Shown: positions 27,474-36,703, numbered from the stretch's first letter. The stretch is DNA of 64,000 nt from Sedimentisphaerales bacterium (GCA_016928435.1 JAFGKT010000034.1:41005-105004); one strand, 5' to 3'. Numbers and translations are program-made. Notes: a model not told the origin generated them from the sequence alone.

Positions 27474-28994
27474 ATGATTCGCTTTCGTGCATATAAAGAC
27501 CAACACCCGCTTCAGCGTTTCGCTTTGAACGCGGCCCACCTGTTCGCCCAGGATGAAATCCCTGTACGCAGTCAGCTCGATTTCACTGACGACGAAATTA
27601 TTGGTGTCCGCCACAGCGATACCGCGGTCGGCTTGGCGACCCTGTGGTCAGTGCCCGATTTTGGTAGAGTCATGCTCCAAACCACTCGTCTGCCCGAACG
27701 AAATGAGCCTTACAATCTTAATCTCGAACTCGCGCGAGGCCGACTCTTGAGAATCCTCCAGAAACGCGAGGAGTGGGGCGTCGCTGATAGCCACCTCGCC
27801 GACGCCGGCCGGGACCTTGTCGATGGAGCACTCGAAAAATTTATCGAAACCCTCTGTAATCTCGAATCTCCCGCTAGAGCCGCTGAGTTGGCGGACCAAT
27901 CGTTATCGCTTTCGCTGCGAGCCGGCGAAACCATGGCCTTGGCGCATGCCGAGATGTTTATCCAGCATCGAGCCGGCACCCAAGGGTTCGGAAGACATAG
28001 TTTCGGCTGTCGATTCGACACCACCCGAATAAAAGATCAAAATTACCTCAAGTTCATCAAAGACAACTTCCATTTCGTTACCATCCCAATCGGTTGGAAA
28101 CAGATCGAACCCAAAGAGCAAGAGCAAAACTTCGCCTTGCTCGATGAATGTGTTACTTGGCTTCACAAAAACTGCATCGCCACCAAAGTCGGTCCGCTCG
28201 TTAGTTTTGCCCAAGACTCTGTTCCCGACTGGCTCTATATTTGGGAAAACGACTTTGAACAAGTACGCGACATGGCCTACGATTTCATCACCAAGGTCGT
28301 CGAACGCTATGGCAACAAAGTCCAAGCCTGGGATGTTATCAGCGCCATGAACGCCGAAAACGGCTTTAAGTTCGGCTTCGATCAAATCATCGAAATGACG
28401 CGTTCTACCGCGCTCGCCGCCAAACGTGCTGCTAATCGTGCTTTGGTTCTTGTCGAAATGACCGAACCTTGGGGCGAGTATTATGCCATCAACCAACGCA
28501 CCATACCCCCGCTTATTTACGCGGATATGGTTTGTCAAAGCGGCGTAAGTTTCGACGGGTTCGGCCTAAAACTCCGGTTCGGCCGCGCCGGTTACGGTAT
28601 GCAGGCTCGCGATCTCTTGGAACTCTCAACTCTATTAGATCGCTTCGGCGCATTTGGCAAACCTTTGCACTTAGCTTCCGTTCAAGTACCCAGCGCCCCC
28701 GACACTCGCGACCCCAATGGCAACGGCAGCGACGTCGGATGTTGGCGCAACGCCTGGACCGAGCAAACCCAATCTGATTGGCTCGAAAACGTTTATCGCA
28801 TCGCTTTGAGTAAACCGTATGTCGAAACCATAACTTGGCAAGACCTCGTTGACAAAGGCAATGATGACCAAAGCGTTCTTCAGCATGGCGGACTACTCAA
28901 AGCCGACCTAACCCCAAAACCTGCCTTTGAGTGTCTCGTCAATCTCAAAACCCACCTAGTTCGCCCCGCTAACCGCGCCACCCGACGAAACTAA
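27474..28994 (+). CDS. GH10-fold protein, probably without xylanase activity
   Basis: A 506-residue protein. Residues about 170-500 match the glycoside hydrolase 10 barrel: FHFVTIPIGWKQIEPKE (the WxxIEP strand), VQAWDVISAMNAENGF, FGLKLRF and a late VETITWQDLVDKGND. The first 165 residues are an unassigned beta-rich domain. At the acid/base position, where active enzymes have WDVVNE, this protein reads WDVIS-A (residues 286-291); at the nucleophile, where active ones have a TEL-type strand, it reads LHLASVQ (398-404). Both catalytic glutamates thus appear absent. There is also no signal peptide. A binding or regulatory role, or a different chemistry, is more likely than xylan cleavage. No clear ribosome binding site precedes the ATG at 27474. 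Confidence 0.75.
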   Translation: MIRFRAYKDQHPLQRFALNAAHLFAQDEIPVRSQLDFTDDEIIGVRHSDTAVGLATLWSVPDFGRVMLQTTRLPERNEPYNLNLELARGRLLRILQKREEWGVADSHLADAGRDLVDGALEKFIETLCNLESPARAAELADQSLSLSLRAGETMALAHAEMFIQHRAGTQGFGRHSFGCRFDTTRIKDQNYLKFIKDNFHFVTIPIGWKQIEPKEQEQNFALLDECVTWLHKNCIATKVGPLVSFAQDSVPDWLYIWENDFEQVRDMAYDFITKVVERYGNKVQAWDVISAMNAENGFKFGFDQIIEMTRSTALAAKRAANRALVLVEMTEPWGEYYAINQRTIPPLIYADMVCQSGVSFDGFGLKLRFGRAGYGMQARDLLELSTLLDRFGAFGKPLHLASVQVPSAPDTRDPNGNGSDVGCWRNAWTEQTQSDWLENVYRIALSKPYVETITWQDLVDKGNDDQSVLQHGGLLKADLTPKPAFECLVNLKTHLVRPANRATRRN

Positions 28995-29092
28995 TCAGAG
29001 CCCCAAGCGATCCGGTGGTACCCTTTGCCCCAAGCTAGCTGTGCCGTGCCCGCCACTTCAACTGTCTGTCCCTGTTTATATCCCATCTCCGA

Positions 29093-29132
29093 GTGGCACC
29101 CTTTCACGCAGCTAAAGGGTGATCGAATACCA
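29093..29132 (+). repeat. 40-bp hairpin repeat, copy 1
   Basis: Nearly identical to 35144-35183 (differences only in the loop). It contains ACCCTTT and AAAGGGT as a 7-bp stem around a 9-base loop, starts GTGGCACC and ends ATCGAATACCA. Both copies lie between genes. Confidence 0.8.
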
Positions 29133-29207
29133 GCCAACCTCATTTTTGCAGCCTGGTAGGACGCCCTCATCAGCCCATGCTGAATGTTATCCTATCTATT
29201 GGTGACA

Positions 29208-29295
29208 GCGCCCGGCGCCAAGTATCATTTCCCAGCCGACGATAGTCGTTCAATCTATCTGTGCGATCGCACATTCGCACCAATTCTCACGTGCC
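29208..29295 (+). repeat. Diverged intergenic repeat shared with about 40650-40735
   Basis: Both stretches share CAGCGCCC, then GTCATTTCCCA or ATCATTTCCCA, a GTCG/GTCAAT-type block and GTGCG followed by TTCGCACC, in the same order. A third, weaker relative is visible around 40220-40285. The whole stretch 28995-29325 between genes otherwise shows nothing but the hairpin repeat. Confidence 0.5.
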
Positions 29296-29325
29296 AAAAG
29301 CAGTCACAGCCCTTACAATAAGCCC

Positions 29326-29961
29326 ATGAACTACGCGATGCTCAAAGGTAAATTTCTGGTACTCGACGGCCCCGACGGTGCCGGCAAAAGCACTCAAATA
29401 ACGCTCTTAAAAGAGTTGCTTGATGCTAAATCCCTGTCCACAACCGCTTTACGTGACCCAGGCGGCACCGTGATCGGCGACCAGATACGCCAAATCCTTC
29501 TTAATCCCGACCATGCAGAGATGTCTGTTCGTACCGAAGCCCTGCTATACATGGCCAGTCGTGCCCAACTCTACAGCGAAAAAATCGCACCCGCCTTGGC
29601 ATCTCAGCAATGTGTTCTGTGTGATCGTTGGCTCAGCAGCACGTTGGCTTACCAGGCTGTCGCCGGCAGGATCGGCACCGACGCCGTCTTGAATATTGCC
29701 CGAGCATCCCTCGAACGCACCTGGCCTGATCTTACTATTATCATTGACCTGCCCAGCGAGGCCGGCATGGACCGGCTCGGCCCACAGCGCGACCGCATGG
29801 AACAAAAATCCGCTAACTTCCATCGTCGTGTTCGACAAGCCTTCTTAGACTTGGCCCAGTCGTCCAAAGATGCCCGCTTTGCCGTCGTCGATGGCGCCGC
29901 CTCACCTCAAGAAGTACACAGCCGAATCTGTGACGCCATCAACCAAGCATTTACCCCTTAG
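29326..29961 (+). CDS. tmk: Thymidylate kinase
   Basis: A 211-residue P-loop kinase that converts dTMP to dTDP. Walker A is LDGPDGAGKST at residues 13-23; the DR(Y/W) motif appears as CDRWLSSTLAYQ near 98; DPGGT occupies the place of the usual EPGGT substrate loop. The Mg-binding and lid region DRLGPQRDRME is present. The ATG at 29326 has no clear ribosome binding site; another ATG lies at 29338. First gene of the tmk-holB-ricT-metG run, an arrangement also known from Firmicutes. Confidence 0.95.
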   Translation: MNYAMLKGKFLVLDGPDGAGKSTQITLLKELLDAKSLSTTALRDPGGTVIGDQIRQILLNPDHAEMSVRTEALLYMASRAQLYSEKIAPALASQQCVLCDRWLSSTLAYQAVAGRIGTDAVLNIARASLERTWPDLTIIIDLPSEAGMDRLGPQRDRMEQKSANFHRRVRQAFLDLAQSSKDARFAVVDGAASPQEVHSRICDAINQAFTP

Positions 29962-30008
29962 GCAAAAAGAACCTAAACCAGATTGCAATACCGAACACGG
30001 TTGGAATA

Positions 30009-31145
30009 ATGTCGCTTACCGATTGTCTATATCAAACAAATGCTTTGGCCCGATTGGAACGAGCCGCCCGCGCCGGCCGCATCCCCCACAGCATGATATT
30101 TCACGGCCCCCAAGGTGTCGGCAAAAGCACCGTCGCCCGCCAATGGGCCAAACTAATGTGCTGCGCCCAACCCATAACCCGCGATTGGCCCAAAGATCAA
30201 GATCCCCACAACAGCGATCTCGCCGAGATACATGACTGCTGCGATCAGTGCAGCGACTGCCATCTAGCCGATACCGGCGCCCATCCCGATATCCACATCG
30301 TCAATCGCGAATCAGCCCAATATGCCAAACAGCAGCGCAAAACCCAACTCATAAATCTCCCTATAGATGTTATCCGCGAGTTCGTCATTGAACCATCAAC
30401 GCTTCGGCCAACTCGCGGCCGAGCCCGCGTCTTTATCGTCGAAGAAGCCGAAACCATGAATCGAGCTTCCCAAAACGCCCTCCTTAAAACCCTCGAAGAA
30501 CCGCCCCCAAACACCTTCATTATCCTAATCACCGACAAAGTCGATATGTTCCTGCCCACCATTCGCTCGCGTTGCCAGTTGGTGCGTTTTAATACCTTGC
30601 CTTACGATTTCGTCGCCCAAAAACTCCAACAACATAATTGCCCCGCTGACCAAGCTCAATATTGGGCTCGTTTCTGTCAAGGGCAACTCGGACCAGCCCT
30701 CGCCCTGGCCCAAAGCGATATCTATGCCGTCAAATGCCAATTCGTCGAAAAACTTACCCAATTAGACCTCCCAACTCTGCTGCTCACCGCTCAGTGGATC
30801 ATCGACACCGCCAAAAAACACGGCGAAGCTCTGCTCAAGACCAACCCACTTGCAACCACCGGCCAAACCACCAGAATCGCCCAAGCATTCTTCCTACAGG
30901 TCGCCGCCGAAACCTTCCGTGCCGTACTTCGGCTTCATACCGGACAAGCTGACCTGCTCGATCAACCCCAACTCATCCAATGCTTAACCCAAAAATTCTC
31001 CCCCAAAGCCGCTGCCGCCGCCATCGACGCCACCGCCCACGCCCAACGACTCATCGACGCGAATGTAAATGCCACATTGATTTTTGAATCACTTATGTTA
31101 GACTATCTAGATGCCGCCGCCGGTATCTACGCCACTGCCGGATAA
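30009..31145 (+). CDS. holB: DNA polymerase III delta-prime subunit
   Basis: A 378-residue AAA+ subunit of the replicative clamp loader. Walker A HGPQGVGKSTVA lies at residues 32-43, a zinc finger of closely spaced cysteines CCDQCSDC near 77-84, a Walker B-like VFIVEEAETMN near 143-153, and the sensor/arginine region LPTIRSRCQLVRF near 189-201. The second half is helical and poorly conserved, as usual. It follows tmk by 47 bases. The pairing of tmk with holB is common across bacteria. Confidence 0.93.
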   Translation: MSLTDCLYQTNALARLERAARAGRIPHSMIFHGPQGVGKSTVARQWAKLMCCAQPITRDWPKDQDPHNSDLAEIHDCCDQCSDCHLADTGAHPDIHIVNRESAQYAKQQRKTQLINLPIDVIREFVIEPSTLRPTRGRARVFIVEEAETMNRASQNALLKTLEEPPPNTFIILITDKVDMFLPTIRSRCQLVRFNTLPYDFVAQKLQQHNCPADQAQYWARFCQGQLGPALALAQSDIYAVKCQFVEKLTQLDLPTLLLTAQWIIDTAKKHGEALLKTNPLATTGQTTRIAQAFFLQVAAETFRAVLRLHTGQADLLDQPQLIQCLTQKFSPKAAAAAIDATAHAQRLIDANVNATLIFESLMLDYLDAAAGIYATAG

Positions 31146-31191
31146 CCTTGGGCTGCCTCAGCTAATGCAGGCGACTTACTCGGAAAATTAG

Positions 31192-31211
31192 CCCCCTGAC
31201 CTGTCAGGGGG
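31192..31211. other. Strong hairpin between holB and the RicT gene
   Basis: CCCCCTGA (31192-31199) pairs with TCAGGGGG (31204-31211) around a 4-base loop. No U-run follows on either strand, so it may be a processing site, a pause site or a palindromic repeat rather than a true terminator. Confidence 0.55.
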
Positions 31212-31328
31212 TCCAAAAGACTAAGAAGATTTGACCTCACTAAATACCAGAACAGCGGTTTGTTGCCGATATAACACCAAATGCTACACATTAAATTAAA
31301 TCGCTCTAATAGCCGCTCAGGATAAAAT

Positions 31329-32564
31329 ATGACCGAACCAGAACAAAACAACCAACCAATGCCCCAGCAGTCGCCCGAAGAACCCAAGCGGCCCTCGGCT
31401 TCCAAACATCCCCACGAACGTATTATGCTCGTCAAGTACGGCAAAATGGGAATGCTCGGATTGTTTCTCCACGAAGAACGCCATATCCCTGTTACCACCA
31501 AGTACGTCGTCGTTCATACCGAACGGGGCATGGAAATCGGCGAACTGCTCATGCCCTTCTTCCATCGCAAGGGCAATTGCGAATTCAGCGCCGATAGAAT
31601 CGAGAACTACTGCAAAAGCAGCGGTCAGAATTATCCCCTTAGTCGCAATGGCCGCTTTGTTCGTTTCGCCACCGACCAGGACCTCAACGAACAACGCCAC
31701 CTCGAACAGCAAGCTATCGGCGAACAGAAATACTGCGCCGAACTCATCGCCAAGCACCAACTGCCCATGCAGTTAGTTACCATCGAACATCTGTTCGGCG
31801 GCGACCGCATCATCTACTACTTCATGGCTGAAGGACGTGTCGATTTCCGACAGCTCGTTAAAGAACTCGCCCACGAATATCAAACCCGTATCGAAATGCG
31901 TCAAGTCGGTGCCCGCGATGAGGCCCGTATCATCGCCGATTTCGAAACTTGCGGCCGGGAGTGCTGCTGCAAAAACTTCCTCAAGATTCTCCAGCCGGTT
32001 AACATGCGCATGGCCAAACTCCAAAAGGCCACCCTCGACCCCACCAAAATCTCCGGACGCTGCGGCAGACTAAAATGCTGCCTAAGATACGAAGACGAAG
32101 TGTACACCGAGCTGCGCAAAAAACTGCCTCGTAACAATAGTACCGTCCTTACCGAAAAAGGACCAGGCACCGTAATCGGCGGGCAGATCATAACCCAACT
32201 CGTTAAAGTACGACTCGATAACAACGCGGTCATCGCCGTCGGTGTCGATGAAATACTCCAGAGAGATTACAAACGACCTGAAACACCACCTAATGGTAAT
32301 GCGCAGCCGTCCGTAAAGCCAGATACGCCCAAACAAAACGCTCAACCAGCGCGTCAGCCGCAAGAAAAAGAAAATGGAGCCCAGCCTCAACCTCAAACTC
32401 AGCAACAAACTCCCGATGCTTCGCCCGGATCCGACAATAACGACCCCGAGCAAAACACAACACGCAAAAAGAAACGCCGTCGCCGACGCAGAAAAAAATC
32501 TTCTCAGTCCTCCGAGCCGGACGCCTCCAATAATAACGGTTCCAACAATTACCAATCGTCCTAA
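31329..32564 (+). CDS. PSP1-domain protein, RicT/YaaT-like
   Basis: A 411-residue protein. Residues about 30-270 form the PSP1/RicT domain, recognised by ECCCKNFL preceded by TCGR and by GRCGRLKCCLRYE, the conserved cysteines that hold iron-sulfur clusters in the Bacillus Y-complex. RicT there works with RicA and RicF in RNA processing with RNase Y. The first 28 residues are Pro/Gln/Ser-rich, and the last 120 are a low-complexity tail with a poly-basic block (KKKRRRRRRKKSS), absent in Bacillus, that may bind RNA. It sits between holB and metG, as yaaT does near holB in Bacillus. Confidence 0.9.
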   Translation: MTEPEQNNQPMPQQSPEEPKRPSASKHPHERIMLVKYGKMGMLGLFLHEERHIPVTTKYVVVHTERGMEIGELLMPFFHRKGNCEFSADRIENYCKSSGQNYPLSRNGRFVRFATDQDLNEQRHLEQQAIGEQKYCAELIAKHQLPMQLVTIEHLFGGDRIIYYFMAEGRVDFRQLVKELAHEYQTRIEMRQVGARDEARIIADFETCGRECCCKNFLKILQPVNMRMAKLQKATLDPTKISGRCGRLKCCLRYEDEVYTELRKKLPRNNSTVLTEKGPGTVIGGQIITQLVKVRLDNNAVIAVGVDEILQRDYKRPETPPNGNAQPSVKPDTPKQNAQPARQPQEKENGAQPQPQTQQQTPDASPGSDNNDPEQNTTRKKKRRRRRRKKSSQSSEPDASNNNGSNNYQSS

Positions 32565-32630
32565 GCCCAACCGCCAATCGAAAACTTAACGGTAAAAACT
32601 AACAGTTATCAAAACATTTGAGGCCTACTC

Positions 32631-34649
32631 ATGACCAGACGTATTCTTGTTACCGCCGCACTGCCCTATGCCAACGGCTCAATCCACATCGGCCATCTCG
32701 TCGAGTACATCCAAACCGATATCTGGGTACGGTTCCAAAAAATGCAAGGCCATGACTGCATCTACTGCTGCGCCGACGATACCCACGGTACGCCTATTAT
32801 GATCCGCGCCCGGAAAGAAGGCGTTGCCCCCGAACAGATCATCGAAAAAATGCACGCTGAGCATCAACGCGACTTCGCCGGCTTCAATATCGACTTTGAT
32901 AGTTACTACAGCACTCACTCTCCCGAAAACCAACAGTTCAGCGAAACCATCTTCAATGCCCTTAAAGACTCCGGCCACATCGAAATCCGCGACGTCGAAC
33001 AAGCATATTGCGACACCGACAAAATGTTCCTGCCCGATCGATTCATTCGCGGTATCTGTCCCAAGTGCGGCGCCCCCGACCAGTACGGCGATTCCTGCGA
33101 AGCGTGCCACTCAACTTACACCCCCGTCGAACTCAAAGACCCCGCCTGCAGCATTTGTGGTAATCCGCCCGTAAGGCAAACATCCAAACATTATTTCTTC
33201 AAGCTCGCGGACTTCACCGAACAACTCCAACAATGGGTCGCCGCCGGCCATGTCCATCCTCAAATCGCCAACAAACTCCAAGAGTGGTTCCAGCAGGGTC
33301 TTCGTGATTGGGACATTTCCCGCGACGCTCCTTACTTCGGCTTCAAAATTCCCGGCGAAACCGACAAGTACTTCTACGTTTGGCTCGACGCTCCCATCGG
33401 CTATATTGCCAGTACTAAAAACTACTGCAACCAGACCGGCCGAAACTTCGACGACTATTGGCACAACCCCGATACCGAAATCCATCACTTCATCGGCAAA
33501 GACATCACGTATTTCCACGCTTTATTCTGGCCCGCGATGTTAATGGGCGCCAACTTCAATACACCGACTCAGCTTGCCATCCACGGTTTCCTAACCGTCA
33601 ACGGCGAAAAAATGAGCAAGTCACGCGGCACCTTCATCAACGCCGCCACCTACCTCAAACACCTCGATCCCCAATATCTCCGCTACTATTACGCTTGCAA
33701 GTTGGGGTCAGGTCCAGAAGACATCGACCTCAGTATCGAAGACTTCGTCTCACGAATCAATAGCGACCTTGTCGGCAATCTCGCCAACCTCGCTTCACGC
33801 TCCGTCACTATGCTCAACAAAAACCTCGATGCTAAACTCGGCGCCCTCACCACCGAAGCACGCGAACTGCTCGCCCAACTCGCCCAAGCCGAATCCGAAA
33901 TCGCCCAGCTCTTCGAAGCTCGCGAATACGCCTCCGCAATCCGCACCATCTGCCGCCTCGCTGATCTCGTTAATCGCTATATCGATGACCGCAAACCCTG
34001 GAAACAAATCAAAACCGATCCCGAACATGCCCGCGAAACTCTCACCACCGTCGCTAACGCTGTGCGGCTGCTCACTATCTATGTCAAACCCATCATCCCT
34101 GCCTTCGCCGAAAAAATCGAATCCATCCTCAATGTCGAACCGCTTAAATGGTCCGACACTCAAACCCTATTGGAAAACCACACGATTAACCCCTTCCAAC
34201 GGCTCATCGAAAGAGTCGATCCCGACAAGGCCCAAGCTATGATTGAAGAATCCAAACAAGAACAAGCTCAAGACGCTAAATCCTCAAAAACCCCTTCGCC
34301 GCTCGACGAAGAACCACTCGCTGAGCAAATCACCTATGATGATTTCGTCAAAGTCGATCTGCGTGTCGCTAAAGTCGTCAAAGCCGAACATGTCGAAGGT
34401 GCCGATAAACTCCTGCATCTTGAACTCGATCTCGGTGGTGAAACCCGCTCTGTGTTCGCCGGCATCAAAAAAGCCTACGACCCCGAACAACTGCTCGGCA
34501 AACACATGATCATGGTCGCTAACCTCGCGCCGCGCAAAATGAAGTTCGGCCTATCCGAAGGCATGATTCTCGCCGCCGGCCCCGGAGACGCCGACGTATT
34601 CGCCCTAACCATCGACCCCGGCGCCAAACCCGGACAACGTGTCCACTAA
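32631..34649 (+). CDS. metG: Methionyl-tRNA synthetase
   Basis: A 672-residue class I synthetase. HIGH-type motif in YANGSIHIGHL (residues 14-24); zinc-knuckle cysteines in CPKCGAPDQYGDSC and CSICGNPP; KMSKS in NGEKMSKSRGTF. The C-terminal 110 residues are a tRNA-binding OB-fold domain of the CsaA/EMAP type (VKVDLRVAKVVKAEHVEGADKL, shortened), reached through a Gln/Lys linker. All domains for activity are present. It is followed by a terminator hairpin at 34652. Confidence 0.97.
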   Translation: MTRRILVTAALPYANGSIHIGHLVEYIQTDIWVRFQKMQGHDCIYCCADDTHGTPIMIRARKEGVAPEQIIEKMHAEHQRDFAGFNIDFDSYYSTHSPENQQFSETIFNALKDSGHIEIRDVEQAYCDTDKMFLPDRFIRGICPKCGAPDQYGDSCEACHSTYTPVELKDPACSICGNPPVRQTSKHYFFKLADFTEQLQQWVAAGHVHPQIANKLQEWFQQGLRDWDISRDAPYFGFKIPGETDKYFYVWLDAPIGYIASTKNYCNQTGRNFDDYWHNPDTEIHHFIGKDITYFHALFWPAMLMGANFNTPTQLAIHGFLTVNGEKMSKSRGTFINAATYLKHLDPQYLRYYYACKLGSGPEDIDLSIEDFVSRINSDLVGNLANLASRSVTMLNKNLDAKLGALTTEARELLAQLAQAESEIAQLFEAREYASAIRTICRLADLVNRYIDDRKPWKQIKTDPEHARETLTTVANAVRLLTIYVKPIIPAFAEKIESILNVEPLKWSDTQTLLENHTINPFQRLIERVDPDKAQAMIEESKQEQAQDAKSSKTPSPLDEEPLAEQITYDDFVKVDLRVAKVVKAEHVEGADKLLHLELDLGGETRSVFAGIKKAYDPEQLLGKHMIMVANLAPRKMKFGLSEGMILAAGPGDADVFALTIDPGAKPGQRVH

Positions 34650-34651
34650 TA

Positions 34652-34674
34652 AAAAGGGGTCAGACCCCTTTTCT
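34652..34674 (+). terminator. Hairpin terminator after metG
   Basis: AAAAGGGGT (34652-34660) pairs with ACCCCTTTT (34664-34672) around CAG; the stem's own 3' arm supplies the U-run. The same AAAGGGGTCAGACCCCTTT motif is common as a dispersed palindrome in other genomes, so it may be both terminator and repeat. The next gene starts 19 bases later, so read-through is plausible. Confidence 0.65.
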
Positions 34675-34690
34675 GCTTCTGCCGTTAACT

Positions 34691-35092
34691 ATGCCTGAAA
34701 AACCTACAAAAACCATAGAACAAATCATCGCTGAGGACGGCCGTTATCCCCTCGTCGCCGTACAGTTCGTCCGCGAAGGACTCAACCACACCGTTTCCCA
34801 AAAGCAGATGAAAAACGATCCCGAAACCGCCCGCCGTCACGTCAGTGGCGCGGAACTCTGCTTTGGACTGCGCGACCTCGCCTGTAAACGCTGGGGTATG
34901 CTCGCCCGCATGGTCCTCCATAAGTGGAACATTACCAACTCACGCGACTTCGGCGAAATCGTTTTTCTGCTTGTCGATAACGGTTGGATGAGAAAAGAAC
35001 CCCAAGACTGCATCGAAGACTTTGACAACGTCTTTGATTTCACCGAAACCTTCGACACCTACTTCGAAATGGGACACCCATCCGAAGAATAA
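34691..35092 (+). CDS. Minf_1886 family protein
   Basis: A 133-residue protein of a family known almost only from planctomycetes and verrucomicrobia. Typical segments: RYPLVAVQFVREGLNHTV, HVSGAELCFGLRDLACKRWG, VLHKWNITNSRDFGEIVFLL and a final DDF-like acidic stretch. Function is not known. It stands just after metG; in related genomes it also tends to stay near housekeeping genes. No signal peptide or membrane helix. Confidence 0.88.
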   Translation: MPEKPTKTIEQIIAEDGRYPLVAVQFVREGLNHTVSQKQMKNDPETARRHVSGAELCFGLRDLACKRWGMLARMVLHKWNITNSRDFGEIVFLLVDNGWMRKEPQDCIEDFDNVFDFTETFDTYFEMGHPSEE

Positions 35093-35143
35093 CAACAACA
35101 CCTTCAATATCTTCGTCTGCTTCCAGTCCGATCCCTGACCCGG

Positions 35144-35183
35144 GTGGCACCCTTTCGCGAAGCTAAAGGGTGATCGAATACCA
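35144..35183 (+). repeat. 40-bp hairpin repeat, copy 2
   Basis: Second copy of the element at 29093-29132. The stem ACCCTTT/AAAGGGT is intact; the loop reads CGCGAAGCT here and CACGCAGCT in copy 1. Confidence 0.8.
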
Positions 35184-35274
35184 ATTACGTTCCACATTCT
35201 AATTACCTATAAAACTCATTGCCCCATCGCCTAGCCCCTGGCAGCTAATTCTCATTCGAGAATATTCGCGCCCA

Positions 35275-35334
35275 TTCGTGGTTCTCTTATTTTCGCGTCT
35301 TTCGCGTTTTTCGCGGTTAAAACCTCCCTGACCT
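35275..35334 (+). repeat. 60-bp repeat with 9-bp periodicity, copy 1
   Basis: Identical to 59740-59799 except for one base near the end. Inside it three 9-mers follow each other: TTTTCGCGT, CTTTCGCGT, TTTTCGCGG. Repeats of this type (TTCGTG or TTCGCG units) are scattered in intergenic DNA of many uncultured bacteria and give rise to false protein predictions. A CCCTGGCAGCTAATTC block occurs next to it at about 35235 and again at about 35390. Confidence 0.8.
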
Positions 35335-35956
35335 CTCGCTCCAACTGTGCCATCGCCCTATCCCCCTGCCCCATCGCCCCGCCCCTGGCAGCTAATTCGT
35401 GACTATTAGTGTGAATTAGTGGTTCTTCTTTCTGATCTTTTGCGGTAGATATTTGCGCCCACCCCAAAATTAAACCTCCGTGGTAAGCCCATATAACTGA
35501 CGCGGACCAATCCCAAAAATTCACGTCTTGACAACCCCTTTACCGATAGTTATATTGCCTAACAAAGGCCAAACAGGGCTTGACCCAGCCCATCTATGCT
35601 TAAAGAATCCGCCGCTTTGAGGATCTCCTCTAAGATGTTTCAGCAAAACCGAAAAAGCTCTGTTGGCTATCCCGTTTGTAAGTTCGGCCCTGCTCCGCAG
35701 TTCCAGACGCAATGGCCCGACGATACAATCGGGTTCGATGGTTTCGATGCCGCCGGACCGTTCGGCCAGATGGGCTACGCCCTGGCCTGGATCGCCTCCG
35801 GCCTAAAACGCTTAGCATCAACAGTTGCAACCAAACGTTACGTTACAGAAATTACTCAGGTACTGCCAACCTCAACCCAAGAAAGTTATCGGCCCTCGAA
35901 AAGACCGGCCAAAAAACTAAACTCCGCTCGCGTCGATAAGAACTGGAGAAAACTCG
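35335..35956. other. Intergenic region before lexA
   Basis: A 200-codon open frame crosses this stretch and the start of lexA, but it overlaps lexA in another frame and is unlike any family, so I do not call it. Holds a second CCCTGGCAGCTAATTC block near 35390. I looked for a LexA operator (GAAC-N4-GTTC or CTG-type palindrome) and found no clear one. Confidence 0.4.
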
Positions 35957-36688
35957 ATGCCGACTTCATCAAAAACCAAAAAACAATCCCCCAAAAAACA
36001 AATGCCTGTCCCCTTGCTCACCCCGCGCCGATTAGAAATCCTGCGGTTCATCCATCAGTATCGAACCAACAATGGCTGTTCGCCGACGATGCAGGAAGTA
36101 GGACGCAACCTCGGAATAAGCAAAGTAACCGTCTTCGAACACGTCGAAGCACTCGTCCAAAAGAACGTACTCTTACGCGAGCCCAACAAGGCACGCTCTT
36201 TGATGCTTAATCCGCATATCGACCTCAACGCCCTTTGCATCAAATCAACAAACCTCGATGATTCCAACCAAGATTATCCCGCCGACGCCGACCAAGACCC
36301 CAGTCTTCTCGATCAGCCCGGTTGCTACCCACTAGCCGGTACCATTGCCGCCGGTATCCCTATCGAAGCCATCGAACAACCCGAAGTCTTAGAACTGCCC
36401 ACCCTTTTTGAAACCCCCGCCGGTACCTATGCCCTCCAAGTACGAGGCGATAGCATGATCGACGACCACATTTGCGACGGCGACTATGTTCTTGTTAGCC
36501 GCAACACCACAGTCCGCGACGGCCAAATAGTCGTCGCCATACTCGAAGACGGCGAAGCTACCCTAAAACGCTTCTATCGCCAAGGCAACACCATCCGACT
36601 CCAACCCGCCAACGCCGACTACGAACCAATCTACGTCCAAAACGTAGACCTACAAGGCGTAGTAATAGGCGTAGTCCGACGCGTCTAA
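35957..36688 (+). CDS. lexA: LexA repressor
   Basis: A 243-residue SOS repressor and self-cleaving protease. The winged-helix domain spans about 20-90 (RRLEILRFIHQYRTNNG, GCSPTMQEVGRNLGISKVTV). The cleavage site is Ala132-Gly133 in GTIAAGIP; the catalytic Ser166 is in VRGDSMID and Lys204 in EATLKRFY. A non-conserved linker of about 35 acidic residues makes it longer than E. coli LexA (202). GGAG lies nine bases before the ATG. It should control DNA-damage genes; whether the upstream region is autoregulated is not visible. Confidence 0.95.
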   Translation: MPTSSKTKKQSPKKQMPVPLLTPRRLEILRFIHQYRTNNGCSPTMQEVGRNLGISKVTVFEHVEALVQKNVLLREPNKARSLMLNPHIDLNALCIKSTNLDDSNQDYPADADQDPSLLDQPGCYPLAGTIAAGIPIEAIEQPEVLELPTLFETPAGTYALQVRGDSMIDDHICDGDYVLVSRNTTVRDGQIVVAILEDGEATLKRFYRQGNTIRLQPANADYEPIYVQNVDLQGVVIGVVRRV

Positions 36689-36703
36689 TCCCACCTCATC
36701 CAC

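Noticed and set aside
35252..35524. 90-codon minus-strand frame containing TAKNAKDAKI
   Set aside because: Created by the 9-bp-period repeat; such frames are a known source of false proteins.
35596..36210. 204-codon frame overlapping the start of lexA
   Set aside because: Out of frame with lexA, which has clear motifs and its own ribosome binding site; the upstream part resembles no family.
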